NCBI GenBank assembly: GCA_002422205.1
Contig: DITS01000030.1
Location: forward strand, 19,730 to 47,482
From: Alphaproteobacteria bacterium UBA6178
GTDB taxonomy: Bacteria; Pseudomonadota; Alphaproteobacteria; Rickettsiales; UBA3002
Reading direction: 5' to 3'
DNA: 27,753 nucleotides
Position numbers and translations under genes: made by a program. The first letter of the stretch is position 1. Every line of letters starts with the position of its first letter. This document shows positions 20,942-27,753 of this stretch, one piece after another. The notes beneath the pieces are model-generated. The model was not told the origin of the DNA, did no database searches, and was given only the letters and a program-made list of their open reading frames with translations.

Positions 20942-23585
20942 TGACAATTTTCCCCGCTACGACGATGATTTTACGAATTTCTTTGCCTTCGATGGCGTGT
21001 TGCACGGTGGGCAGCGCCAGTGCTGCCGCTTCGGCATCGGCTTGCGGCGCGTTGGCTACCAGCTCGATGGTACCGCGCATTTTGCCATTCACCTGCACGC
21101 CGATGGTGATGGTATCATCTACCAGAAAATCGGGATTGGCAACCGGCCATGCACGCATACAGAGCAGATCGCTATGGCCGAGCTGTTGCCAGAGCTCCTC
21201 CGCTAGATGCGGCATCATCGGGTTGATCAGGTGCAGCACCGCTTCCATGCCTTCTTTGTAGACGGCTTTTTCCTGTGGGGTGGTAAGAGCGAGGGTGGCG
21301 AGGGCGTTGGTGAGCTCACGGATGCGGGCGACCGCTTTGTTGTAGCGGAAGGCCTCGATATCGGCGGTCACACCGGCGATGGTTTTGTGCGTGGTGCGGC
21401 GGATATCGATCAGCGCGGCGTCGGTGATGGTATCGAGCGCGGGGAGGGCTTCGTCGAAAAGCGCGCGCTCTTCCATGATCATGCGCCAGAGGCGGCTGAC
21501 ATAGCGCCATGCGCCATCGACGCCGGATTCCGTCCATTCGAGGTCGCGCTCGGGCGGGGAATCGGACAGCATGAACAGGCGCGCGGTGTCGGCACCATAG
21601 GCGGTGATGATGTGGTGCGGATCGACGGTGTTGCGTTTTGATTTGCTCATTTTTTCGGAGCGGCCAAGGATGATGGGTTTTTGGGTGTCGACATGCACCC
21701 ACAGGCCATCGGCGTTTTTGGTGACGTCTTCGGGGTAGAGCCATTTGCCGTCAGCGTCCTGATAGGTTTGATGGCAGACCATGCCTTGGGTCATCAGACC
21801 TTTAAACGGTTCGGCATGCTGTGCCAATCCACAATGTTGCAATGCACGCATAAAAAATCGCGAATAGAGCAGGTGCAGCACCGCGTGCTCCACACCCCCT
21901 ATGTATTGATCGACTGGCATCCATTTCGCCATTTCTGAGGCTTCTATGCCCTGTTTGGAATGGGGGGAGCAGAAGCGGGCGAAATACCATGAGGATTCGA
22001 AGAAAGTGTCGAAGGTGTCGGTTTCGCGCGTGGCGGGCTTGTGACAGGTGGGGCAATGAACATGTTTCCATGTGGGATGATGGGCGAGCGGGTTGCCGGG
22101 TTTGTCGAAGCTGACATCGTCGGGCAGTGTCACGGGTAATTGATTGTCGGGCACGGGGACGGCGCCGCAGGTATCGCAATAGATGATCGGGATGGGGCAG
22201 CCCCAATAGCGTTGGCGCGAGACGCCCCAGTCGCGCAGGCGGTAATTGATTTTGCGCGTGCCGATGGATTGAGCTTCGAGCGTCTGGATCATTTTTTCCT
22301 TCGCTTGCGCTACCGGCATGCCGTTGAGGAAGTCGGAATTGATCATGACGCCGTCGCCTGAGTAGGGCAGTGGTTCGTGATTCGTGATTCGTGATTCGGT
22401 GTCTTTTTCCCTCACAACTTCCACAATCTCCAACCCATATTTCACGGCAAATTCATAGTCGCGCGGGTCGTGGGCGGGGCAGCCGAAGACGGCGCCGGTG
22501 CCGTAATCCATCAGGACGAAGTTGGCGACATAGACGGGTTTGGCCTCGCCGGTAAACGGATGAATCGCTTTGAGGCCGGTGTCATAGCCTTTCTTTTCGG
22601 CTTTTTCGATGGCTTCTTCGGAGGTGCCGAGCTGTTCGCATTCTTTAATGAACTCTGCAAGTTCAGGGATGAGGGATGAGAGGCTAGCGGCTAGGGGGTG
22701 GTTGGGGGAGATAGCGAGAAAGGACATGCCGAAGAGGGTGTCGGGGCGGGTGGTGTAGACTTCGATGGTTTTTTGTTCGCCGAGGGGTTGACCCTGACCC
22801 CGACCCTCTCCCTGAGGGAGAGGGAGATTGTTATTTCCCTGAACTCTGGACTCTGGACTCTGGACTCTGAATGAAACAATCGCCCCGCTCGATTTGCCGA
22901 TCCATTTTTCCTGCATCAGGCGGACTTTGTCGGGCCATTGCTCGAGGGTTTTTAATCCTTCGAGCAGGTCTTCGGCGAAGGCAGTGATTTTGAGGAACCA
23001 TTGCGAGAGTTTGCGGCGCTCGACAATTGCGCCGGAGCGCCAACCACGCCCATCGACGACTTGCTCGTTGGCAAGCACAGTGTGATCGACGGGGTCCCAG
23101 TTGACGTGGGATTCTTTGCGGTACGCCAAGCCTTCTTTCAGCATGCGCAAAAAGAAGCGTTGTTCATGCTGGTAATAATCGGGGTCGCAGGTGGCGAGCT
23201 CGCGGCTCCAGTCATAGGAAAAGCCGATGGATTGTAATTGCTCGCGCATGGAGGCCATATTTTCATAGGTCCAGCCTGACGGATGCACCCCGCGTTCGAT
23301 CGCGGCGTTTTCTGCCGGAAGGCCGAATGCGTCCCAGCCCATCGGGTGCAGCACCGCATGACCGGTGGCCATTTTATAGCGTGCCAGCACATCGCCCAGC
23401 GTGTAGTTGCGGACATGGCCCATGTGAATTTTGCCCGAAGGATAGGGGAACATTTCCAGCACGTAAAATTTCGGTTTGTCGCTTGCCTGCGGCGTGGTGA
23501 AACAACCCTGCTCTGACCAGATTTGTTGCCATTTCATTTCGGTTTCGCGGTGGTTATAGCGGACAGGGGACGCAGGCGCGTGCAT
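20925..23585 (-). CDS. leuS: Leucyl-tRNA synthetase carrying repeat-derived insertions
   Basis: An 886-residue class I synthetase that charges tRNA-Leu. The HIGH box is HMGH (residues 54-57) after YPSGK, the class I CP1 editing domain lies at about 225-420, WGVSRQRYWGCPIP follows, and the KMSKS loop is at about 645-649. The length exceeds E. coli LeuRS (860). From memory of E. coli LeuRS, the link between VSFRV and IEVYTTRPDT should be about 6 residues; here it is about 32 and rich in Ser, Arg, Gln and Gly. The DNA there is heptamer repeats plus a palindrome. Two other heptamer stretches lie at 22374-22401 and 22663-22697. All catalytic motifs remain, and AAGGA precedes the ATG, so the gene looks functional. 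Confidence 0.95.
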   Translation of the reverse strand: MHAPASPVRYNHRETEMKWQQIWSEQGCFTTPQASDKPKFYVLEMFPYPSGKIHMGHVRNYTLGDVLARYKMATGHAVLHPMGWDAFGLPAENAAIERGVHPSGWTYENMASMREQLQSIGFSYDWSRELATCDPDYYQHEQRFFLRMLKEGLAYRKESHVNWDPVDHTVLANEQVVDGRGWRSGAIVERRKLSQWFLKITAFAEDLLEGLKTLEQWPDKVRLMQEKWIGKSSGAIVSFRVQSPESRVQGNNNLPLPQGEGRGQGQPLGEQKTIEVYTTRPDTLFGMSFLAISPNHPLAASLSSLIPELAEFIKECEQLGTSEEAIEKAEKKGYDTGLKAIHPFTGEAKPVYVANFVLMDYGTGAVFGCPAHDPRDYEFAVKYGLEIVEVVREKDTESRITNHEPLPYSGDGVMINSDFLNGMPVAQAKEKMIQTLEAQSIGTRKINYRLRDWGVSRQRYWGCPIPIIYCDTCGAVPVPDNQLPVTLPDDVSFDKPGNPLAHHPTWKHVHCPTCHKPATRETDTFDTFFESSWYFARFCSPHSKQGIEASEMAKWMPVDQYIGGVEHAVLHLLYSRFFMRALQHCGLAQHAEPFKGLMTQGMVCHQTYQDADGKWLYPEDVTKNADGLWVHVDTQKPIILGRSEKMSKSKRNTVDPHHIITAYGADTARLFMLSDSPPERDLEWTESGVDGAWRYVSRLWRMIMEERALFDEALPALDTITDAALIDIRRTTHKTIAGVTADIEAFRYNKAVARIRELTNALATLALTTPQEKAVYKEGMEAVLHLINPMMPHLAEELWQQLGHSDLLCMRAWPVANPDFLVDDTITIGVQVNGKMRGTIELVANAPQADAEAAALALPTVQHAIEGKEIRKIIVVAGKIVNVVAA
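22374..22401. repeat. Heptamer tandem repeat in leuS (TTCGTGA)
   Basis: Three exact copies of TTCGTGA (22374-22394) and a fourth altered copy TTCGGTG. On the coding strand it encodes the stretch SRITNHEPL, about residues 396-404, in the variable link before GVMINSDFLNG near the end of the editing domain. Length is near that of other LeuRS, so it may have replaced native codons. Confidence 0.6.
22663..22697. repeat. Degenerate heptamer array in leuS
   Basis: Five 7-bp units: TCAGGGA, TGAGGGA, TGAGAGG, CTAGCGG, CTAGGGG. Read on the other strand they match the array at the left window edge (1-27) almost unit by unit. They encode about residues 297-308 (LAASLSSLIPEL), and the protein segment keeps the usual length, so the codons are either a replacement or a drift toward the repeat. 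Confidence 0.5.
22786..22870. repeat. Repeat-derived in-frame insertion in leuS
   Basis: The right part is ACTCTGG three times plus ACTCTGA (22843-22870). The left part holds a perfect 9-bp inverted repeat CCCTCTCCC (22804-22812) and GGGAGAGGG (22816-22824) around TGA, itself embedded in heptamer-like ACCCTGA/CCCCGAC units. It encodes about residues 239-267 of LeuRS, in excess over other LeuRS proteins, and contains no stop in the coding frame. Confidence 0.65.
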
Positions 23586-23611
23586 TGGGTTATCCTTATC
23601 GGTTATGCGAA

Positions 23612-24127
23612 TTAGCGCGCGTTATTGACGCGTAATTGACGGGCGCGGGTGAGGATGGTGTCTTCCATCTGGCGGGCGAGTTTGTCTTCGACCTTGGTAT
23701 CGGTCCAGCCACGATCATCGGAGCGGATTTGCTTGAACAGCGAGACTTTTACCCCGTCGGAGCGTAGCTGACGATCAAGAATGAGGACGTTGACTTTGAA
23801 TCGCTCGCCTTGCGCATTGGGGTCTTCGTACCAATCGGTGATGATGACGCCGCCAAACGGATCGGCGGAGGCCAATGGCATGAAGGCCAGTGTGTCGAGG
23901 GTGGCGCGCCACAGAAAGCTATTCACGCCCAGCGGATTATTGCCAGCGTCTTCGCCTTTGGAGCTGCCACCGAGGGTGAGGCCGTCGCCGGTGAGTTTGC
24001 CGCGCGCTTCATTGCGTTTCAGCTCTTTGCGCTGCGGATAGCTGGAGGAGTCTTTTTCCAAACCGTCGCATGCAGCAAGAACGAACGGGCTGAGCAACAA
24101 AGGAAGGATGGCGTATATCGGCTTCAT
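23612..24127 (-). CDS. DUF3576 lipoprotein
   Basis: A 171-residue lipoprotein of the alphaproteobacterial DUF3576 family. The signal peptide ends in lipobox LAAC with Cys 20; the following Asp would favour inner-membrane retention under the E. coli rule. The mature part has LGVNSFLWRATLDTLAFMPL, SADPFGGVIITDWYEDP and RFKVNVLILDRQLRSDGVKV, which are the usual conserved blocks. The function is unproven; position immediately upstream of leuS-lptE (26-bp gap) suggests an envelope role. I choose ATG 24127, behind AGGA, over the upstream frame because only this start places the signal peptide at the N-terminus. Confidence 0.85.
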   Translation of the reverse strand: MKPIYAILPLLLSPFVLAACDGLEKDSSSYPQRKELKRNEARGKLTGDGLTLGGSSKGEDAGNNPLGVNSFLWRATLDTLAFMPLASADPFGGVIITDWYEDPNAQGERFKVNVLILDRQLRSDGVKVSLFKQIRSDDRGWTDTKVEDKLARQMEDTILTRARQLRVNNAR

Positions 24128-24148
24128 AATAAATCCTGTTCTGTAAAT

Positions 24149-24179
24149 AAAAAAAGGCGACGCTAAGTTAGCGCCGCCT
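24149..24179 (-). terminator. Rho-independent terminator of the porin gene
   Basis: On the minus strand, 25 bp after the porin stop, a hairpin with stem AGGCG-x-CGCTAA / TTAGCG-x-CGCCT (24155-24179, one mismatch) is followed by a run of seven T (24155-24149). It lies only about 22 bp before the DUF3576 start, so the downstream leuS group needs read-through or a promoter inside the porin gene. Confidence 0.85.
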
Positions 24180-24203
24180 CTTTTATTTCGCAAGGCTTTC
24201 TGA

Positions 24204-25322
24204 TTAGAATGCCAGCTGGGTACCAACGAGGAACACAGTGCCTTCGTTGTCTAACGCCGCACCAGCAGTATCGAAGTCATAGAAGCTCAATTCTGCGTAT
24301 GGGGTCAGACCAGGTGCCAGTTTGTAGTCAGCACCAAGCACGAGGTTGTCAAAATCGTTGTCACCACCACCTGCGATGCCCGAACCGTAATCCGAGGTTA
24401 TGTAGGTAGCGGATACACCGAATGGGCCACCGTTGTAAGCAACACCGAGAGTCCAGTAATCGGAATCATCGTTGGTGCCACCGTTAGCGCGGAGGCTGTC
24501 ATTCCAGTCACCATAAGAAGCAGCTACGCTGAAGCCCATGTAACCCAATTGGGCACCGAGGTTCCAGGCGCTGATGTCTTCGGTGCCGGTGTCACCGTCA
24601 CCCCAGGTGCCGGTAGCAGCAACGCCCAGAGACAAAGCATCCCAGGTGTGTTGATAGTTCAGACCGAGATCGATTACGTCACCAGCAGAAGCGCCAACAT
24701 CCGTACGTGTCACAACTTGACCTTTATCGGTGAAGTCAGGAGCGTAGCTCACACCCACTTGGAAACCCGAGAAACGCGGGGAGTAGTAAGTGATTTTGTT
24801 GTTGTTGTCTGTGGTTTCGCCACCCAGAGCGAAGGGCGAACCATGCTCACCTGGCAGTTCCGGTGTTGACAGGAACGGCAGGCCAGTTGGGTTAGCGAAA
24901 TAGGTCCATGCACCGTTGATACCACCGGTAGCAACAGCAATGTTGTCAGCGTCGATAGCCATAGTAGCAGCTGCGCCCTGGTTTGAACCCAGTTCGAAGC
25001 GGCCCCAACCACCATCTAAATAGATGTAGGTGCGTGAAGCGTTCAGGCCTTCACCGTCTACGTCAGCGGAAACGTCAGCTTCCAGATCAATTACAGCACC
25101 ATAACCCAGGCCGCTGTCTGACTTACCGTCAACGCGGATGGACACTTCGCTGTCATTGCGGAAACCTTGGCTGCGCTGAGCAGCATCCAGATCGTCGCTC
25201 GTAAAACCGGCTTGGAAGTCAATAAAACCACCAACGGTCACTTTAGGAGTCTCAGCGGAAGCAGACGCTGCGAGCAGAGCTGCGCCGACAAGACCAGTTG
25301 TACCAAGAAGAATTTTTTTCAT
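24204..25322 (-). CDS. Gram-negative porin
   Basis: A 372-residue outer-membrane beta-barrel porin. The signal peptide MKKILLGTTGLVGAALLAAS ends at ASA before ETPKVTVGG. The first strand VGGFIDFQAGF, repeated alternating hydrophobic strands (e.g. LNYQHTWDALSLGVAATGTWG), Gly/Asp-rich loops and the final strand ending in Phe (FLVGTQLAF) are all typical for trimeric 16-strand porins recognised by the Bam complex. It lets small hydrophilic solutes pass. The start is ATG 25322, with AAAGGAC upstream. Codon use is of the highly expressed type (few alternative codons). A palindrome lies 31 bp upstream and a strong terminator follows. Solute preference cannot be told. Confidence 0.92.
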   Translation of the reverse strand: MKKILLGTTGLVGAALLAASASAETPKVTVGGFIDFQAGFTSDDLDAAQRSQGFRNDSEVSIRVDGKSDSGLGYGAVIDLEADVSADVDGEGLNASRTYIYLDGGWGRFELGSNQGAAATMAIDADNIAVATGGINGAWTYFANPTGLPFLSTPELPGEHGSPFALGGETTDNNNKITYYSPRFSGFQVGVSYAPDFTDKGQVVTRTDVGASAGDVIDLGLNYQHTWDALSLGVAATGTWGDGDTGTEDISAWNLGAQLGYMGFSVAASYGDWNDSLRANGGTNDDSDYWTLGVAYNGGPFGVSATYITSDYGSGIAGGGDNDFDNLVLGADYKLAPGLTPYAELSFYDFDTAGAALDNEGTVFLVGTQLAF

Positions 25323-25352
25323 AATCAAAGTCCTTTTAGTTTCAAGCACTAA

Positions 25353-25366
25353 TTAACTTAAGTTAA
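25353..25366. promoter_or_regulatory. 14-bp perfect palindrome before the porin gene
   Basis: TTAACTTAAGTTAA is a perfect inverted repeat 31 bp upstream of the porin start codon, inside the likely 5' leader or promoter. It could be an operator for a dimeric regulator or simply AT-rich promoter sequence. No confident -35/-10 pair was found for the porin on the minus strand in 25367-25440. Confidence 0.35.
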
Positions 25367-25520
25367 ACAAGGTGCACATTGCATAGCGCTGTGCTCCAAG
25401 GGGTTTCTATCACGACAGGGGGGTGTCTGCGCAAGCGATACCAAGGAATAAAAACCGAAAGGGCAGCTTTTAGACCCCGCTGTTGCGCAAAAGACACAAG
25501 CGTTTGGCTCTCACTTTGGG

Positions 25521-25549
25521 TTACGCTGCGCCGGAAATAGGTGTATAAG
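25521..25549 (+). promoter_or_regulatory. Probable promoter of yggS
   Basis: TTACGC (25521-25526) and TATAAG (25544-25549) are separated by 17 bp, giving a sigma70-type promoter with a good -10 and a weaker -35. The predicted start site lies about 30 bp before the yggS ATG at 25589, and AAAGGAA forms its ribosome site. The remaining part of the 25323-25588 gap shows no gene. Confidence 0.4.
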
Positions 25550-25588
25550 TAGCTGAGCTACCACACAAAACAAAAGGAATTCGTTAGC

Positions 25589-26260
25589 ATGGCCTATCCA
25601 CCGTCTGTGGCAGAATCACTACAAACCATTGAATTGGAACTGCTTTTGGCAGCAAAGGCTGAGGGTAGCGCCCCAAAAGCCCCGCAAATCATTGCGGTTA
25701 GCAAGATGCAGAGCGCGACGCAGATTGAAGAAGCTTTAGCGGCGGGGCATCGGCATTTTGGTGAAAACCGCGTGCAGGAGGCGGCAGGCAAATGGCCTGC
25801 ACTACGGCTGGCCTATCCGGATGTGGTATTGCATCTGATCGGGCCGCTGCAATCGAACAAGGCGGCGGAGGCAGTGACGTTGTTTGACTGGATTCATAGC
25901 ATTGACCGGCCCAAAATTGCGCAAGCAGTGCGTGATGCCTGTGCGGCGCAGGGCAAAGATATCCGCTGTCTGATTCAGGTGAATACGGGCGAAGAACCCC
26001 AGAAAGCGGGCGTTGCGCCGCCACAGCTGGCAGCATTTGCCGAGGAATGCAAGGCGTTGGGTTTATGCATTGAGGGGCTAATGTGTATTCCGCCGGTGGA
26101 TGCGAATCCGGCGCCGCATTTTGCGTTGCTGGCTAAGCTGGCGGGGCGGCATGGGCTGGCGCAGCTAAGTATGGGTATGAGCGGTGATTACCGGATTGCG
26201 GCATCACTGGGGGCTAGTTTTGTGCGTATCGGGTCGGCGATTTTTGGGGCGCGGCCTTAA
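25589..26260 (+). CDS. yggS: Pyridoxal phosphate homeostasis protein
   Basis: A 223-residue PLP-binding protein of the YggS/PROSC/PLPBP family. The PLP lysine is K39 in IIAVSKMQ; HRHFGENRVQEAAGKW, HLIGPLQSNKA, IQVNTGEEPQKAG and LSMGMSGDYRIAASLGASFVRIGSAIFG are the family signatures, the last binding the phosphate. It has no known enzymatic activity and balances PLP and amino-acid pools. It is transcribed away from the porin and ends 2 bp before the stop of the convergent hypothetical gene. An A+G-rich ribosome site precedes the ATG. Confidence 0.95.
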   Translation: MAYPPSVAESLQTIELELLLAAKAEGSAPKAPQIIAVSKMQSATQIEEALAAGHRHFGENRVQEAAGKWPALRLAYPDVVLHLIGPLQSNKAAEAVTLFDWIHSIDRPKIAQAVRDACAAQGKDIRCLIQVNTGEEPQKAGVAPPQLAAFAEECKALGLCIEGLMCIPPVDANPAPHFALLAKLAGRHGLAQLSMGMSGDYRIAASLGASFVRIGSAIFGARP

Positions 26261-26262
26261 GC

Positions 26263-26952
26263 TTAGGCGCGCATGTCGCGGGCGATCTGACTGGTGTAGC
26301 TAAGCATTTGTGATCGCTTATATATGTCGCTGACATCGGACATTTTCTGGCTGAAGAGATCGAGGATGGCGTCATGCTTGCCTTCATCGGCACCGGTGGG
26401 TGCGGGCAGGGGAGTGGGTTTGGCGGCTTCGATGTCGCTTACGTCCAGCGCATCAAGCTGTGGCGGGGCGGGGGGCTGTGGCACAAAGGCGGCTGGTGTC
26501 GCGAGTGCCTGCCGGGCGACTTGCGAAGAAGTTGTGTGATTCGGGGTTGCGGCGGCGGCTGCGAATTGCTGCTTTGCTGGTTGGTTCTGATCTTCGCCGC
26601 TGAGTAATTCTGCGATATGGGTTTCAACGGTTTTACCGGTGCCCTCTTCGAATATTTCGGTGATGCCGGCGGCGACAAAGCCGATCACACCGCCAAATAA
26701 TGCGCCGCCCGCCATGCGGGCACCGGTGGAAATCTCGTCGCCGGTGATGGCGCGATAAATATTCCCTACAATCGGAATATGCTGCAGTGGATTGATGAAA
26801 TCGAGTATATCGGCAAACTCAATGTTGCCTTCATATTGCACGGTTTCTTTTTGGATTTGTTTGCTGCGCATCGGCGCATAGCTACCGTCCTTCGCCCGTG
26901 GCTCGGGGTGAATGTCGATGCGCGTGGGCGCAGATGTGGGCGTCAATGACAT
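26263..26952 (-). CDS. Unrecognised protein with glycine-rich hydrophobic segment
   Basis: A 229-residue protein I cannot assign. Residues 1-45 are polar. Residues 54-98 (NPLQHIPIVGNIYRAITGDE, then a Gly/Ala-rich stretch GARMAGGALFGGVIGFVAAG) look like a membrane-inserting glycine-zipper hairpin. Residues 115-190 are rich in Pro, Ala, Gln and Thr and probably disordered; the C-terminal 40 residues form a predicted helix (KHDAILDLFSQKMSDVSDIYKRSQ). The PLQHIPIVG-type motif recalls conserved alphaproteobacterial hypothetical proteins. I choose ATG 26952 over a GTG at 26958. It is convergent with yggS and separated from atpC by 130 bp. Confidence 0.75.
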   Translation of the reverse strand: MSLTPTSAPTRIDIHPEPRAKDGSYAPMRSKQIQKETVQYEGNIEFADILDFINPLQHIPIVGNIYRAITGDEISTGARMAGGALFGGVIGFVAAGITEIFEEGTGKTVETHIAELLSGEDQNQPAKQQFAAAAATPNHTTSSQVARQALATPAAFVPQPPAPPQLDALDVSDIEAAKPTPLPAPTGADEGKHDAILDLFSQKMSDVSDIYKRSQMLSYTSQIARDMRA

Positions 26953-27082
26953 ATCCACAGCTTCGCAATTGTCATGCCAGCAGGTTATTTATGAATTATT
27001 TTATTGTTTTTCAACTGGTTAAATGATCATCAGGTAGGGGAGAGCCTATAGGAGCGGCAGAAAATGCCTTATGCTCCGATGA
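26953..27082. other. Gap between atpC and the hypothetical gene
   Basis: This 130-bp AT-rich gap follows the ATP synthase operon. On the minus strand after atpC a stem can form from GGAGC and GCTCC with an inner GGCA/TGCC pair (about 27037-27077), but no T-run follows, so a rho-independent terminator is doubtful. Closer to 26990-27020 is a TTGAAA with AT-rich sequence 17 bp later, a weak candidate promoter for the hypothetical gene. Confidence 0.35.
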
Positions 27083-27490
27083 TTATTTACCAGTCAACGC
27101 ACTGAGTAATGCTTCGGCGGCGGTGAGCTGGCGGGTGGCGTAGGATTTGGCCACTTCGTCTTGTGCTTGTGCCAGTGCGGCTTTGGCTTCTTCAATTTCG
27201 TTGCGCACGGTGTCGGCATCGAGGGTGAGCAGGTCGCGGAATTGTTCGGCCAGCACCACGCAGCCTTCGGGGTTGACCTCGGCATAACCGGCGGGGATGA
27301 AGAAGCGTTTGATCACATCGTTGCTTTCATGCACGGTGAGCACGCCGGGGCGTATCATGGACATGAAGGGGGCATGGCCGGGGAGCACGCCAAAATCACC
27401 CAGCTCGCCGGGGACTTCCACCATCGCCACGGCACCGCTATAGGCAATGCGCATGGGGGTGACGAGTTCAAACTGGAGCGTGTCGGCCAT
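27083..27490 (-). CDS. atpC: ATP synthase F1 epsilon subunit
   Basis: A 135-residue epsilon subunit. The N-terminal beta-sandwich is clear from FELVTPMRIAYSGAVAMVEVPGELGDFGVLPGHAPFMSMIRPG, with the signature GxxGxxGxLPGHAP region; the C-terminal helical part (about residues 88-135) is Ala/Glu-rich and regulates the enzyme by inhibiting rotation. It is part of the rotor stalk with gamma. It lies 3 bp after the atpD stop and so closes the F1 operon (atpHAGDC order is usual in alphaproteobacteria). Confidence 0.95.
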   Translation of the reverse strand: MADTLQFELVTPMRIAYSGAVAMVEVPGELGDFGVLPGHAPFMSMIRPGVLTVHESNDVIKRFFIPAGYAEVNPEGCVVLAEQFRDLLTLDADTVRNEIEEAKAALAQAQDEVAKSYATRQLTAAEALLSALTGK

Positions 27491-27493
27491 TGG

Positions 27494-27753
27494 TTATGCC
27501 GCTTCCGCTGCGAGTTTTTTGGCCTTGTCGACGGCTTCGTCGATGGAGCCGACCATGTAGAAGGCGGATTCCGGCAGATGGTCATACTGACCCGCTACAA
27601 TCGCTTTGAAGCCCGCAATGGTATCGGCCAGCGACACTAGTTTGCCGGGTTGGCCGGTAAAGACCTCGGCGACGTGGAAAGGCTGCGACAGGAAGCGCTG
27701 GATTTTACGGGCGCGGGCCACGGTGAGCTTGTCTTCTTCCGACAGCTCGTCCA
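27494..27753 (-). CDS. atpD: ATP synthase F1 beta subunit, C-terminal part
   Basis: The last 86 codons of the catalytic beta subunit; the 5' end lies beyond the window edge. DELSEEDKLTVARARKIQRF and LSQPFHVAEVFTGQPGKLV are near-universal beta-subunit sequences (the DELSEED segment touches the gamma rotor). The tail YDHLPESAFYMVGSIDEAVDKAKKL is also typical. Cut by the window, not a pseudogene as far as can be seen. Confidence 0.95.
   Translation of the reverse strand, partial: DELSEEDKLTVARARKIQRFLSQPFHVAEVFTGQPGKLVSLADTIAGFKAIVAGQYDHLPESAFYMVGSIDEAVDKAKKLAAEAA

Noticed and set aside
22374..22870. leuS as a disrupted pseudogene
   Set aside because: Despite the repeats, the frame is open from start to stop and HIGH, editing and KMSKS motifs are intact.
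1..27753. tRNA or rRNA genes
   Set aside because: I examined the gaps between genes for T-loop and acceptor patterns and saw none; the gaps are short or filled by repeats.

Overview
The window looks like the chromosome of an alphaproteobacterium of moderate G+C content. The main evidence is the gene order mnmE-mnmG-rsmG-parA-parB, the convergent minus-strand group DUF3576 lipoprotein-leuS-lptE-holA, a typical alphaproteobacterial trimeric-type porin and the end of an F1 ATP synthase operon (atpD-atpC). Lipid A/LPS genes (kdsB, lptE) show a Gram-negative envelope. I cannot fix the order or family from sequence alone.

Layout: 24-3475 (minus) holds a small SET-domain protein, an AmpG-type permease, a PfkB sugar/nucleoside kinase and kdsB; the last three overlap or nearly overlap and read as one unit. 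Positions 3608-5699 (plus) hold a membrane-anchored cytochrome c and an NfeD/SPFH pair. Positions 5961-12388 (plus) hold a yejABEF peptide ABC importer whose operon is interrupted, between yejB and yejE, by an Abi_2/HEPN gene with a hairpin RNA in its leader. Positions 12657-13643 (minus) encode a quinone oxidoreductase. Positions 13695-19285 (plus) hold the tRNA/rRNA modification and chromosome segregation cluster, with two perfect parS sites, one on the mnmG start codon and one inside rsmG. Positions 19434-24127 (minus) hold holA, lptE, leuS and a DUF3576 lipoprotein, followed upstream by a porin with its own terminator (24204-25322). The end holds yggS (plus), an unrecognised glycine-rich protein (minus) and atpC/atpD (minus, atpD cut by the window edge).

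Two layers of structure go beyond the ordinary genes. First, an AT-rich cassette of about 780 bp (structured leader RNA plus Abi/HEPN gene) sits exactly at the yejB/yejE junction; removing it between two TGAA tetranucleotides recreates a GTGA stop/start overlap, so it looks like a clean insertion of a probable defence or toxin module that is now translationally coupled to yejE. Second, the window is seeded with small dispersed repeats: GTCACCCCGTC-type hairpins, CGTCAT-ended inverted-repeat elements, and degenerate 7-bp tandem arrays resembling the heptanucleotide STRRs known from cyanobacteria. The heptamer arrays occur between genes, at the stop codon of the SET gene, and three times inside leuS, where one array plus a palindrome appears to add about 26 residues in frame at the start of the editing domain.
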